A stretch of 64,000 nt of DNA from Flavobacterium hiemivividum (lineage in GTDB: Bacteria > Bacteroidota > Bacteroidia > Flavobacteriales > Flavobacteriaceae): the NCBI RefSeq assembly GCF_004349145.1, contig NZ_SMFO01000007.1:1-64000 (forward strand). The letters run 5' to 3'. The position numbers were made by a program, and so were the translations under genes. The notes under the pieces were generated by a model. That model did no database searches and was not told the origin of the DNA. It was given only the letters and a program-made list of their open reading frames with translations. Below, piece after piece: positions 25,969 through 37,449 of the stretch; the first letter of the stretch is position 1; each line of letters starts with the position of its first letter.

Positions 25969-28900
25969 GTGCTTTTGCTGCTGCTGGGGATTGCCCTTTC
26001 GATGCCTTATTTTCAGACTAAAATAGCGAAGCATTTTACAAATAGTCTTAATAAAGATTTTGGTACTGATATTTCTATTGAATCTGTACGACTATCCGTT
26101 TTTGGTGGGGTGAAATTTAAAAATGTTTTGATTCTAGATCATCATAAGGATACTTTAATTTTTTCTAAAATTGTAAACACTAATATACTAGAAGGAAAAA
26201 AAATTCTGGAAGGCGACTTGATTTTTGGAGATGTTAGACTTGATGGTTTGCTTTTTAAAATCAAATTATATAAAAACGAGGACGAAACGAATCTAAATAG
26301 GTTTATAGCTGCTTTCGATAGCGATAAACCCTCTACAAGAAAATTTCTATTAAAAGTTGACAATGCAAATATCACCGATGCTCGGTTTAGTATTACTGAT
26401 GAAAATAAAGCAACCCCAGTTGACGTGGACTTTACGAGGTTAAACACAACGCTGAGTGATTTTTTATTATATGGGCCTGACTTAAAAGCAAACATAGATA
26501 AAATGTCTTTCCTAGATCATCGTGGCTTGTATGTTGTAAATATGAGTTCTAAATTTACGTATGCTAGTAATAAAATACAATTTGACAAACTTGACTTGTC
26601 TACCAAAGAATCAAAATTTAAAGCTAATGTAATTTTAAATTATAAACCGGGTGATTTTTCAAAATTTACTGATAAAGTGAAATTTGATGTTAAGATTAAA
26701 GCGTCTAAAATTGCCACTAATGATATTAGACATTTCTACAATGAACTAGGTAAAAATGAATTTTTCAAAATTAATGCAGATGTACAAGGGCCGTTAAATG
26801 ATTTGAATATAACAAAATTAGCTCTTATTGACTCCAGGAATTCTCAGATATATGGGACTATAAATTTCAAAAATCTTTTTGGAAACAAGGATCAGAAATT
26901 TTATATGGATGGGGATTTTACTAGACTTTCTAGCAGTTATGATAATCTGGTAACCATATTACCTAATATTTTAGGAAAGAAACTACCAGTTGAGTTAAAA
27001 AAACTGGGCAGGTTTACGTTAGTTGGAAATTCTCAGCTAAGCACCACTGCAATCGATGCCGATTTTAAAATGGACACTGATATAGGTAGTGTAAAATCGT
27101 TCTTCAGGATGGAAAGCATTGATTTTATTGACAAAGCTTCTTATATGGGGAATGTTATTTTAGATAATTTTGATTTAGGAGTATTGTTAGATAAAAAAGA
27201 TTTGGGTAAAATCACCATGAACATAGACGTAGATGGGAAAGGTTTTACCGAAAAATATCTAAATACGGCATTAAAAGGAGATGTTACTAAAATAGATTTT
27301 AAGAATTACACCTATTCTAATGTAGTAGTAAATGGTAACTTTAAAGCGCCGAATTATAAAGGTCAGATTTCAGTAAATGATCCAAATCTAACCATGAATT
27401 TTGATGGTTTATTAGATTTAACCAATAGAGAAAACAAATATGATTTTCATATTGAAGTAGAAAATGCCGATTTAAACAAGCTGAAATTAGTTAAAGATTC
27501 CGTTTCAGTGTTTAAAGGAGATGTAATTGTGCAGGTGACTGGAAATTCGATTGAAAATTTGCAAGGAAACGTATTTATAAAGGAAACGTCTTACCGTAAT
27601 GGGAAAGACACTTATAATTTTGATGATTTTAATATCTCTTCTAGCTTTGATGTAGAAAGGGTTCGTACGATTACGGTGAACTCTCCTGATATTATTGAAG
27701 GTGAAATTATAGGGAAATTTCAGTTTAGCGAACTTGGGAATTTGGTTAAGAACTCATTAGGAAGTTTGTACACTAATTTTAAACCCAATAAAGTTAGTAA
27801 AGGCCAATTTTTGAAATTTGATTTCACAATTTACAGTAAAATTATTGAGTTGTTTTACCCAGAAATTGCCATTGGGTCCAATACAGTTGTAAAAGGAAAT
27901 ATAAAATCAGACAATCAAGAATTTAAACTAAAATTTAATTCACCACAAATTGTAGCTTCAAAAAATACTTTTGACAATATTAGAGTGTCAATAGATAATA
28001 AAAACCCTTTATACAATGCATATATTGAGTTAGATAGTATCAAAACGAAGCACTATAAAGTACGTGATTTTAGTCTTATTAATATAACGATGAAAGACAC
28101 TTTGTTCTTTAGATCAGAGTTTAAAGGTGGACCAAACGGAGAGGATTATTTTAATTTAAACTTATATCACACTATTAATAAGGACAACGACAATGTGGTA
28201 GGCTTGAGTAAATCTGAAATGAAATTTAAAGACTACTTGTGGTTTTTAAATGAAAAAGAAACGCCTAATAACCAAATTGTTTTTGATAAGTCATTTAAAA
28301 ATTGGAAGATAGACGATATAATATTGTCTCATGAAGACCAAGAGATATCGCTAAAAGGAAGTATAAAAGACAATACAAATAAGGATTTACAGCTCAGTTT
28401 TAAAGATGTAGATCTATATAAAATCACACCCGAAGATGAAAAGTTTGTCTTTAGAGGAAATGTAAATGGCGATATTAGTTTTAAACAGAATAAAGCAGTT
28501 TATAAACCAACGGCTTCGCTCTTAATTGATCATTTAAACATCAATAAAACTGATCTGGGTGATTTGAAATTTGATATTGAAGGAGATGAAAATTTAGAGA
28601 AGTTTACCATAAATTCCTTTTTAGAAAATAAGAATTTTGAATCTTTTAATGCTTTTGGTAATTTCGAAATTATAGATAATAAAACGATTCTTGATATGAA
28701 ACTTAAATTTGCCAAATTTGATTTGGGGATTTTAAGTTCGCTAGGAGGAGACGTAATATCTAATATAAGAGGATTGGTTAGTGGAAACTCTACGATTCAA
28801 GGTGATTTAGACAGACCTGATATTAACGGACGATTGTATGTTGAAAAGACTGGCTTGACAATTCCTTATTTAAATGTAGATTATGAATTAAATGATCGAT

Positions 28901-30408
28901 CTGTAATTGATTTAATTGGTCAGAAGTTCTTGTTTAGAAATAACACATTAACTGATTCTAAATTTGGAACAAAGGGAGCTTTAAACGGAAGTATCGAGCA
29001 TAATAATTTTGGCGATTGGAAACTGGATTTAGCGGTAAGTACTAAGAGACTTCTTGTTTTAAATACTGTCGATAAAGAAGACGCCGCTTATTATGGTACA
29101 GCATTTATTGATGGTGATGCTACTATAAAAGGTCCTACAAATGGTTTATTTATTAAGGTACAGGCAAAATCTGAGAAAGGTACCGAAGTCAAAATTCCAA
29201 TAAATTATGCTGAAAGTGTTAGTGATAATTCTTTTGTTCACTTTTTAACTCCAAAAGAAAAATACAATATCCAAATGGGAATTGTTGAAGATACGAGGGA
29301 TTATAAAGGACTGGAATTAGAGTTTGATCTTGATATTACACCAGATGCCGAAGTGGAGGTGATCTTAGATCGAAATTCAGGACATGGAATTAAAGGAAAA
29401 GGTTTTGGATCCTTACTGTTTAAAATAAATACATTGGGTAAGTTTAATATGTGGGGAGATTTCCAGGCCTATGAAGGTTCTTATAATTTTAAGTATGGAG
29501 GATTGATAGATAAGAAATTTGATGTAAAAAAAGGAGGTTCAATTTCATGGGAAGGGAATCCAATGCGAGCACAATTAAATTTAGAAGCCGTTTATAAAAC
29601 GATTGCTAATCCATCTGTTTTACTTGAAAACTCATCTTTTAATAGAAAAGTTCCAGTTGAAGTAGTAATTGGAATACGTGGAGATTTAGCAAGTCCAGAA
29701 CCAGATTTTAATATCGAATTCCCAACCGTTAGTAGTGTTTTAAAATCAGAGATTCAATACAAACTAAATGATAAAGATGTGAGACAAACACAAGCACTTT
29801 ATCTCTTGTCTACAGGAGGATTTTTAAGTGCTGAAGGTGTTAGTCAGTCTGATTTTTCTGGAAGTTTGTTCGAAACGGCCTCTAGTTTATTAGGAGGAAT
29901 TATAAAATCGGATGATGAAAAATTCAAAGTTGGACTTAATTATATCTCCGCAGATAGACGAATAGGAAAAGAAACTGACGGAAGGTTTGTGGCAACTATT
30001 TCATCAAAGGTTAATGAGAGAATTACAATTAATGGTAAAGTAGGGGTGCCTTTTGGAGGGATTAATGAGTCGGCGATAGTTGGGGATTTAGAAATTCAAT
30101 ACAGGGTTAATGAAGACGGAACACTTAATTTGCGTTTGTTTAATCGTGAAAATGACATCAATTATATCGGAGAAGGAATCGGATATACTCAAGGAGTAGG
30201 GGTAACTTATGAAGTCGATTTTGATACCTTCAAAGAATTCGTTAATATAATTTTTAAGAATCATAAATTAGGTGTCGAAAGTAACTACAGTCAGCAATTC
30301 CAAGATTCGAACCTAGCCCCAGAATATATTAATTTCTCTAAGCCGACGACTCCTAAAACGGAAACTCCGAAGAAAAATAATGAAGGAAGAATTCCTGAGG
30401 AGGATTAG
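25969..30408 (+). CDS. tamB: TamB-like translocation and assembly module subunit
   Basis: 1479 residues from GTG 25969, but that start cuts the N-terminus. The same frame continues upstream to about 25891 and supplies the expected basic segment and membrane anchor (IKKFVKIILRFILGLIVLLLLL), with no ATG, GTG or TTG available in it. The remainder is an AsmA-like repetitive beta-strand protein, ending in the DUF490/TamB domain (about 1000-1440; WEGNPMRAQLNLEAVYKT, FLSAEGVSQSDFSGSL). TamB spans the periplasm and supports outer-membrane protein or lipid transport. It is divergent from tsaD. Confidence 0.85.
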   Translation: MLLLLLGIALSMPYFQTKIAKHFTNSLNKDFGTDISIESVRLSVFGGVKFKNVLILDHHKDTLIFSKIVNTNILEGKKILEGDLIFGDVRLDGLLFKIKLYKNEDETNLNRFIAAFDSDKPSTRKFLLKVDNANITDARFSITDENKATPVDVDFTRLNTTLSDFLLYGPDLKANIDKMSFLDHRGLYVVNMSSKFTYASNKIQFDKLDLSTKESKFKANVILNYKPGDFSKFTDKVKFDVKIKASKIATNDIRHFYNELGKNEFFKINADVQGPLNDLNITKLALIDSRNSQIYGTINFKNLFGNKDQKFYMDGDFTRLSSSYDNLVTILPNILGKKLPVELKKLGRFTLVGNSQLSTTAIDADFKMDTDIGSVKSFFRMESIDFIDKASYMGNVILDNFDLGVLLDKKDLGKITMNIDVDGKGFTEKYLNTALKGDVTKIDFKNYTYSNVVVNGNFKAPNYKGQISVNDPNLTMNFDGLLDLTNRENKYDFHIEVENADLNKLKLVKDSVSVFKGDVIVQVTGNSIENLQGNVFIKETSYRNGKDTYNFDDFNISSSFDVERVRTITVNSPDIIEGEIIGKFQFSELGNLVKNSLGSLYTNFKPNKVSKGQFLKFDFTIYSKIIELFYPEIAIGSNTVVKGNIKSDNQEFKLKFNSPQIVASKNTFDNIRVSIDNKNPLYNAYIELDSIKTKHYKVRDFSLINITMKDTLFFRSEFKGGPNGEDYFNLNLYHTINKDNDNVVGLSKSEMKFKDYLWFLNEKETPNNQIVFDKSFKNWKIDDIILSHEDQEISLKGSIKDNTNKDLQLSFKDVDLYKITPEDEKFVFRGNVNGDISFKQNKAVYKPTASLLIDHLNINKTDLGDLKFDIEGDENLEKFTINSFLENKNFESFNAFGNFEIIDNKTILDMKLKFAKFDLGILSSLGGDVISNIRGLVSGNSTIQGDLDRPDINGRLYVEKTGLTIPYLNVDYELNDRSVIDLIGQKFLFRNNTLTDSKFGTKGALNGSIEHNNFGDWKLDLAVSTKRLLVLNTVDKEDAAYYGTAFIDGDATIKGPTNGLFIKVQAKSEKGTEVKIPINYAESVSDNSFVHFLTPKEKYNIQMGIVEDTRDYKGLELEFDLDITPDAEVEVILDRNSGHGIKGKGFGSLLFKINTLGKFNMWGDFQAYEGSYNFKYGGLIDKKFDVKKGGSISWEGNPMRAQLNLEAVYKTIANPSVLLENSSFNRKVPVEVVIGIRGDLASPEPDFNIEFPTVSSVLKSEIQYKLNDKDVRQTQALYLLSTGGFLSAEGVSQSDFSGSLFETASSLLGGIIKSDDEKFKVGLNYISADRRIGKETDGRFVATISSKVNERITINGKVGVPFGGINESAIVGDLEIQYRVNEDGTLNLRLFNRENDINYIGEGIGYTQGVGVTYEVDFDTFKEFVNIIFKNHKLGVESNYSQQFQDSNLAPEYINFSKPTTPKTETPKKNNEGRIPEED

Positions 30409-30765
30409 TGTGTTGCTATTGTATAGTAGCTGCTAGTTAACGTTATTGCTACTTTATTTAAAAGTCGAAATCTACTTGCTGGCTTTTGTAACACAGTACC
30501 TTATCTAACTAAGATAGCTGTGAAAATGACACTTTTACTTCTGGGTGTTTAATGCTATAAAAACACTATTTAAGGCAAAAAACAGTTAATTATTAAATTA
30601 TAATTAACAAATTCAACTTATTTTGAAAAAAAATGGAGGTTTTTATTGTTTTTTCGAAAACTTATCAACGAAAACGTTTGAATTTAGTTCGCTTAACTAA
30701 TTTAGTAAAGACATAACGCTAAAAGTGTAATTTGTTTGCTAAATTTACGCTTTAATACTTAAATA
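30409..30765. other. Intergenic 357 bases before pfkA
   Basis: AT-rich with no gene. It follows the tamB stop without a clear terminator hairpin. The last 60 bases, containing GTAATTTG and TTTGCTAAATTTACGC, presumably hold the pfkA promoter; I see no convincing -33/-7 pair. Confidence 0.4.
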
Positions 30766-31752
30766 ATGCCAAAAACAATAAAAAAAGTAGGGGTGCTAAC
30801 TTCTGGTGGAGATTCGCCGGGAATGAATGCTGCAATTCGATCTGTTGTTCGAACTTGTGCTTACCATAATATAGAATGTATAGGAATTTATAGAGGTTAT
30901 CAAGGAATGATTGAAGGAGACTTCAAAGAAATGGGACCTCGAAGTGTGAATAACATTGTAAATAAAGGAGGAACAGTTTTAAAATCAGCAAGATCTCTTG
31001 AATTCAGAACGCCTGAAGGTAGAATAAAAGCACATGAAAATCTTGTGAAAGCGGGAATTGATGCTCTGGTAGTAATTGGTGGTGACGGTTCTTTCACCGG
31101 AGCATTACTATTTAATTCTGAATTTAATTTCCCAGTAATGGGAATTCCAGGAACAATTGATAATGATATTTTTGGGACTAGTCATACCCTAGGATATGAT
31201 ACAGCCCTGAATACAGTGGTGGATGTAATTGATAAAATTAGAGATACCGCAAGCTCACATAATCGTTTGTTCTTTGTAGAGGTGATGGGTAGAGATGCCG
31301 GTCATATTGCTTTGAATGCCGGAATTGGTGCAGGTGCCGAAGAAATTCTTATTCCCGAAGAGGATTTAGGATTAGATAGACTATTAGAATCTTTACAAAA
31401 AAGTAAGGCTTCTGGAAAATCATCTAGTATAGTTGTTATCGCTGAAGGAGATAAAATTGGAAAAAATGTATTCGAATTAAAAGATTACGTAGAAGCTAAT
31501 TTACCAGAATATGATGTTAGAGTTTCAGTATTAGGTCACATGCAACGCGGTGGATCACCTTCTTGTTTTGATAGAGTTTTAGCAAGTAGATTAGGAGTGA
31601 AAGCGGTCGAGTCATTGATCGAAGGAAAATCAAATTACATGGTTGGATTACAAAACGATAAGATTTCGTTGACACCTTTAGAACAAGCAATTAAAGGAAA
31701 AACTGAAATTGACAGAGAATTGTTAAGAGTCTCTGAGATCATGTCAACATAA
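30766..31752 (+). CDS. pfkA: 6-phosphofructokinase
   Basis: 328 residues. ATP loop GGDSPGMN (14-21), IGGDGSFTGA at 104-113, the catalytic TIDND at 130-134 and MGRDAGH for the sugar phosphate. Gly in IGGDGS marks an ATP-dependent rather than PPi-dependent enzyme. It commits fructose 6-phosphate to glycolysis. gap follows after 78 bases on the same strand. Confidence 0.97.
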   Translation: MPKTIKKVGVLTSGGDSPGMNAAIRSVVRTCAYHNIECIGIYRGYQGMIEGDFKEMGPRSVNNIVNKGGTVLKSARSLEFRTPEGRIKAHENLVKAGIDALVVIGGDGSFTGALLFNSEFNFPVMGIPGTIDNDIFGTSHTLGYDTALNTVVDVIDKIRDTASSHNRLFFVEVMGRDAGHIALNAGIGAGAEEILIPEEDLGLDRLLESLQKSKASGKSSSIVVIAEGDKIGKNVFELKDYVEANLPEYDVRVSVLGHMQRGGSPSCFDRVLASRLGVKAVESLIEGKSNYMVGLQNDKISLTPLEQAIKGKTEIDRELLRVSEIMST

Positions 31753-31812
31753 AAATAAAAGTGAAGTTTATTGTGAGGAAATTAGACTTTAAATGAAGGT
31801 TAGGAAAAATAA

Positions 31813-32835
<1,023 letters not shown>

Positions 32836-32845
32836 TCAAAATTTT

Positions 32846-32884
32846 AAAAAATCCCGTTTTTAGTTTTTAGACGGGATTTTTTTT
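32846..32884 (+). terminator. Terminator after gap
   Basis: AAAATCCCGT (ending 32857) pairs with ACGGGATTTT (from 32871) and is followed by eight or more T. Confidence 0.85.
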
Positions 32885-32961
32885 ATTTTAGCGATAAATT
32901 AAAGTAAAACATAGTTTTATTAGATTTAGAAGAAACAGAAGATAACCAAATAGTAAAAGAA

Positions 32962-33813
32962 ATGAGATTAATAGTTGACAGTGGTTCCACAAAAGCCGAT
33001 TGGATTGCGATTGACGATGATGGAAAAGTATTATTTACCACGCAAACATTGGGATTAAATCCTGAAATTCTTGAAAATGAACAAATAATCGAACGTTTGA
33101 ATGATCGTTTTGATATTGTTCAAAGTAAAAAGACGGCTACTCATTTGTTTTTTTATGGTGCAGGTTGTGGTACAGATAGAATGAAAGTAAATCTTTCGCA
33201 AGCTTTTCAAAGCTATTTTACGAATGCCATTGTTACAGTTGAAGAAGATACTTATGCGGCGGTTTATGCCACTACTCCAAAAGGGCAGCAAGCGATTGTT
33301 TCCATCCTTGGAACTGGATCTAATTGTAGTTATTTTGACGGAAAAGAATTGCATCAAAAAGTACAGTCGCTAGGATATATTATCATGGATGATTGTAGCG
33401 GTAATGTTTTTGGGAAAGAGTTGATACGCAAGTATTATTTCAATAAAATGCCAAAAGATTTAGCAGCTAAATTCGAAAAAGAGTACAATGTAGATCCTGA
33501 TTTTATTAAAAATAAATTGTACAAAGAAGCCAATCCGAATGCGTATTTAGCCACTTTTGCAAAATTTTTAATTCAAAATAAAGATACTGAATTCTGCAAA
33601 AAAATTATTTTCAAAGGCATGAAATCTTTCGTGAAGAACTATATCAAGCAATTTGATAATCACAAAGAAGTACCAGTACATTTTGTAGGTTCGATCGCTT
33701 TCTATTTGAAAGAGGAATTAGAGCAAACATTTGAAAAATACGATTTGAAGTTGGGAAATGTGCTTAGACGACCTATTGATGGTTTAATTGCGTATCATAT
33801 CGCAAATAAATAG
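32962..33813 (+). CDS. BadF/BadG-type ATPase, probable N-acetylglucosamine kinase
   Basis: 283 residues of the ASKHA fold: phosphate-1 loop DSGSTKADWIAIDDDG, phosphate-2 IVSILGTGSNCSYFDG, and GSIAFYLKEEL near the C-terminus. The group contains GlcNAc/hexosamine kinases and dehydratase activators; the absence of a [4Fe-4S] Cys pair favours a sugar kinase. It is 2 bases ahead of mgsA, so translation is likely coupled. Substrate is inferred. Confidence 0.75.
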   Translation: MRLIVDSGSTKADWIAIDDDGKVLFTTQTLGLNPEILENEQIIERLNDRFDIVQSKKTATHLFFYGAGCGTDRMKVNLSQAFQSYFTNAIVTVEEDTYAAVYATTPKGQQAIVSILGTGSNCSYFDGKELHQKVQSLGYIIMDDCSGNVFGKELIRKYYFNKMPKDLAAKFEKEYNVDPDFIKNKLYKEANPNAYLATFAKFLIQNKDTEFCKKIIFKGMKSFVKNYIKQFDNHKEVPVHFVGSIAFYLKEELEQTFEKYDLKLGNVLRRPIDGLIAYHIANK

Positions 33814-33815
33814 TC

Positions 33816-34196
33816 ATGGCTATGGAAATTGCTATTATAGCTCACGATGGAAAAAAAGCAGATATGGTTCAGTTTTTAAATAAGAATACTGATTTATTAC
33901 AGCACGTGAACATTAAATTAATTGCTACTGGAACTACTGGTAGCAAGTGTGAAAAAGCGGGGTTTAAGGTAAAAAAGATGCTTTCAGGTCCTTTGGGAGG
34001 TGATGCACAAATTGCGGCTCGTGTAGCCGAAGGTAAGACTAAAATGGTTTTATTCTTTAAAGACCCAATGGCTAGTCATGCTCATGAGGTGGATATAAAC
34101 ATGTTGCTTCGCGTATGCGATGTACACAATGTGCCAATAGCGACAAACGAAGCAACTGCTCAATTGCTATTACAAGCTATAGAATTGCAATCATAG
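33816..34196 (+). CDS. mgsA: Methylglyoxal synthase
   Basis: 126 residues, shorter at both ends than the 152-residue E. coli enzyme but with all core motifs: AIIAHDGKK, LIATGTTGS (phosphate site), GPLGGDAQI, and FFKDPMASHAHEVDINMLLR with the catalytic Asp and His. It converts dihydroxyacetone phosphate to methylglyoxal, a glycolytic overflow route that fits its neighbours pfkA and gap. Its last 20 bases overlap the 3' end of the convergent ridA gene. Confidence 0.95.
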   Translation: MAMEIAIIAHDGKKADMVQFLNKNTDLLQHVNIKLIATGTTGSKCEKAGFKVKKMLSGPLGGDAQIAARVAEGKTKMVLFFKDPMASHAHEVDINMLLRVCDVHNVPIATNEATAQLLLQAIELQS

Positions 34197-34557
34197 AAAT
34201 TTCTACATTTACATTTTTTGGCAAACAAGCCACTTGAACCGTTTCACGAGCTGGAGCGGTTTTTTCATTGAAATAAGAACCGTAAACGGTATTTATTTTT
34301 CCAAAGTCATTCATGTCCATGATGAAAATTGTCGTTTTAACGATGTTTTCAAAAGTCATTCCTGCAGCATCTAGCACGGCTTTCATGTTTTCCATTACTT
34401 GTGCAGTTTCTGCCTCAATCGTTTCTAGAACGAGCTCACCTGTAGCAGGATTGATAGCGATTTGACCAGAAGTATAAAGTGTATCTCCTTTAAGTACTGC
34501 TTGATTGTACGGTCCTATTGGCGCCGGAGCTTTATCAGTAAAAATTATCTTTTTCAT
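34177..34557 (-). CDS. ridA: RidA family enamine/imine deaminase
   Basis: 126 residues with KAPAPIGPYNQAV-type start (DKAPAPIGPYNQAV), YTSGQIAINPATGELV, and ARETVQVACLPKNVNVEI containing the catalytic Arg. It hydrolyses reactive 2-aminoacrylate formed by PLP enzymes. It converges with mgsA, their ends overlapping by 20 bases. Confidence 0.95.
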   Translation of the reverse strand: MKKIIFTDKAPAPIGPYNQAVLKGDTLYTSGQIAINPATGELVLETIEAETAQVMENMKAVLDAAGMTFENIVKTTIFIMDMNDFGKINTVYGSYFNEKTAPARETVQVACLPKNVNVEISMIAIL

Positions 34558-34620
34558 AAAAATGTATTTAGTGGTTTTCTAATGAATTATAGTAGTTGTA
34601 ATCAAAAGATAAATAGAGGC

Positions 34621-37374
34621 TTAGCGCGAAGTATTGGTACTTCGTTTATCCCATTTAATATCGCTTAACACTCCTGATTTTATTCCAATGAAGAATCCCC
34701 AGTTCGCATTTGTTCCAAAAGGAGTCCAGTTGAAATCCATTCTCCAGCTAAGCAAATCGCGCTCAAAACGCAGCTGTGTAAAAGTCACTCCGTTTTGTAC
34801 AAAATCATAACCGGTAGATATTCCTGCTTTCCATTTTGGAGTCAAGTCGGTATTAGCTGATATCATTATAGAATTTCCTATAATTTTTTTCTCGCGGTTG
34901 TTGTTTCCATAGGTTAGAGAGTAGGCAAAAGTCATATCCCATGGCAATTTGTTGTTGAAAAATTCTGCAATTTTATCTTCGCCTTCTTCTTCAGCACCAT
35001 CAAATTGACTTTTTCGAGTATCATTCAAGACGGTATTGGAACCAAAAAGATCATCTTCACGTCCACCATTTCTTTGGCTTTGTTCGTTTTTATCTTTCTT
35101 GTTTTTATCCTTATCTGAGCTGGATATGGAATAGTTCATAGTCAAATTTGCACTTGTCATTCTAAATAAGCTACCGCCGTTGTCAATATTGTAAACTGCG
35201 ATTCTATTACCAGAATTGTCGATCGCGTAAGGATCTAAGGTTGCGCCAAAATTGACATTCATTTTATTGGCAAATAATTGTGTTCCACCGCTAACTCGAA
35301 CTGGCGACCAAGCTAGAGACGTTACTCCATCTGCATCAAGATTGTAACTCGTGGATAGATTTAAATTATTAAGCAACATTATTTTTTTTGCTTCTACTTT
35401 AGTACTGTCCTTATCCGTTACTTTTGCTTCAAAGGTATTGCTTAAATCAAATCCAATATTATTAGAGTTACTTAGTCCTGGCGCTCCAAAGATTCCGCTT
35501 TCAAAACGAGAATATTGCTTTATAATCGTTCCGCTGGCATCAGAAGCATAAGAATCATAGTATTTTTCGAAACTTGGAGTATAACCATAAGAAACAGAAG
35601 GTCTCATGACGTGTCGAATCGATTTGATTTTTTTGTCTTCACCAAAATTAAAAGTACCATAAATAGTAGTCCCTACACTAGAAGAAAAAGAGTACGTTCT
35701 AAAGGCGTCAAAACCGCTTACAATTTTATCGACAACTGCGCTTTGGTCTGCATCATAGCTTCTTTGAATTGTTTTGGCGTACCAAACTTCTTCATAATTT
35801 AAAGCGGTCGATGCGCTAAAGTATTTAAACAATTTAAAATTTGTGCTTAAAGGGATGCTGTGTTGTACTCCCAACTTAGCATCTCTAAACATTTGTGGTT
35901 TGAAGAAAAGCGAATCAGTTGTAGTTATTGTGTTTCGGCCATTTAAATTATACTGCAAATTTATATTTTTGAAAAAGCCTTTTTTAATGTCGTTTTTACC
36001 AGCGAAAGGATAAATTCGGTCTACACTAAGTTGAAGTGTAGGCAGCGTCATGTTAATTTGTTCTGTTTGCGTGTTTTGCGAATGGGTGGCAGACAATGAC
36101 ATTCTTACTTGAGGAGCAGTCTGGAAGGTTTTAGAATAGGAAATAGAAGAGTTCAAAGTGTTATTAAGATTCGAACCAATATTCGCCTGATTTATCGATT
36201 GCTTAAAATACTTACTGCTTCCAAGGTTTACCGAGGCTGAAAAACTAGAATTTGGATTTGCTTTTGAATCTCTAGAATGCGACCATTGTAAATTGTATAT
36301 ATTTTGCTTCGAATAATCTGGATAGCCACGCTCGCTGCTGATTAGATTCTCAAATCGGAAATTTATATTCCCTCGAAAAGCATATCGTTTTGCATAAGAG
36401 GATTCAAAACGCATTCCGTAACTACCATTTGTATAATAATCACCTAAAACAGTAAGATCATAATGGTCGTTTAAAGCAAAATAATAACCACCGTTTTGTA
36501 AGGAGAAACCTCTATCGTTAGAATCATTATAGCTAGGTAAAATAATTCCAGAAATGCTAGTTTCCTTGCTCATGGGGAAATAAGCAAATGGCAAAGCTAT
36601 CGGAGTCGGTACATTAGCAATTACCATATTAGTTAAACCGGTGATTACTTTCTTTCCTGGAATAAATTTAACTTTATTCGTTTGAAAATAATATTCCGGA
36701 TTATCGACATCAGCCGAAGTGGTGAATCGTGCCCCTTTTAAGAAATAAACGGAATCATTTTCCTTTTTCGTAATTTCTGCTTTTATTTTAAATTCTCCTT
36801 GACTGGATCTTGAATTGTAGATTAAAGCTTTTTGTGTCTTAAAATTGAAACGAATAGAATCGGGCTCCACGACATTTTCGGCTTGTTTAAAATTAGGATA
36901 TTGCGTGAATTTACCTGTAGAATCCTTTATTCTACCGGCATAAACTTCATTTTTCTCGTAATCCATTACAATTATTCCGGCCTTCAGTTCCACATCTTGA
37001 TAATAGAGTTCTGCTTTGTCGTATAAGGTAATCAGTTTTTTCTTTTGATCGATCTTGGCATATTGGTTAGCCTTATATTTTACCTTTCCGTCAAGAAAAG
37101 CTTTTTTTTGCTTGATTGTATCTTTTACAATAATAGTATCTGTTTCTTTTTTCAGATCTAAAATAGAAACATCATTTTTCTTAGTGCCTAAAGTAGAAGT
37201 GTCTGCTTGTTTTTTAGCAGTAATAGCGGTCGTTTTTTTTGGTAGCTCTTGAGAGTATACATTGGCATATCCTAAAAACAGGAATAATGATACTAAAACG
37301 ATATTAAATAAGTTTGTCTGCAAAGGTTTAAATGCTATTTTTGTAAAATTACGGCCTGTTTTTTGAAGTGTCAA
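34621..37374 (-). CDS. lptD: LPS-assembly protein LptD, Bacteroidota type
   Basis: 917 residues from a TTG at 37374. Another TTG at 37323 starts directly at a tidy signal peptide (QTNLFNIVLVSLFLFLGYANVYSQ) and may be the true start; there is no ATG before the signal sequence. An OstA/LptA-like jellyroll part (about 110-250; KYKANQYAKIDQKKKLITLYDKAELYYQD) is followed by a large beta-barrel domain to the C-terminus. It inserts LPS into the outer leaflet with LptE. Confidence 0.88.
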   Translation of the reverse strand: MTLQKTGRNFTKIAFKPLQTNLFNIVLVSLFLFLGYANVYSQELPKKTTAITAKKQADTSTLGTKKNDVSILDLKKETDTIIVKDTIKQKKAFLDGKVKYKANQYAKIDQKKKLITLYDKAELYYQDVELKAGIIVMDYEKNEVYAGRIKDSTGKFTQYPNFKQAENVVEPDSIRFNFKTQKALIYNSRSSQGEFKIKAEITKKENDSVYFLKGARFTTSADVDNPEYYFQTNKVKFIPGKKVITGLTNMVIANVPTPIALPFAYFPMSKETSISGIILPSYNDSNDRGFSLQNGGYYFALNDHYDLTVLGDYYTNGSYGMRFESSYAKRYAFRGNINFRFENLISSERGYPDYSKQNIYNLQWSHSRDSKANPNSSFSASVNLGSSKYFKQSINQANIGSNLNNTLNSSISYSKTFQTAPQVRMSLSATHSQNTQTEQINMTLPTLQLSVDRIYPFAGKNDIKKGFFKNINLQYNLNGRNTITTTDSLFFKPQMFRDAKLGVQHSIPLSTNFKLFKYFSASTALNYEEVWYAKTIQRSYDADQSAVVDKIVSGFDAFRTYSFSSSVGTTIYGTFNFGEDKKIKSIRHVMRPSVSYGYTPSFEKYYDSYASDASGTIIKQYSRFESGIFGAPGLSNSNNIGFDLSNTFEAKVTDKDSTKVEAKKIMLLNNLNLSTSYNLDADGVTSLAWSPVRVSGGTQLFANKMNVNFGATLDPYAIDNSGNRIAVYNIDNGGSLFRMTSANLTMNYSISSSDKDKNKKDKNEQSQRNGGREDDLFGSNTVLNDTRKSQFDGAEEEGEDKIAEFFNNKLPWDMTFAYSLTYGNNNREKKIIGNSIMISANTDLTPKWKAGISTGYDFVQNGVTFTQLRFERDLLSWRMDFNWTPFGTNANWGFFIGIKSGVLSDIKWDKRSTNTSR

Positions 37375-37449
37375 ACTTACAGATTATTTGTGGGCAAAAA
37401 TAATCAAATAAATTTAAGATTAGTGTTCCATTAAAATTAACTTTAACAT

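Noticed and set aside
26142..26495. 117-codon minus-strand frame inside tamB
   Set aside because: Antisense shadow of a strongly supported coding region.
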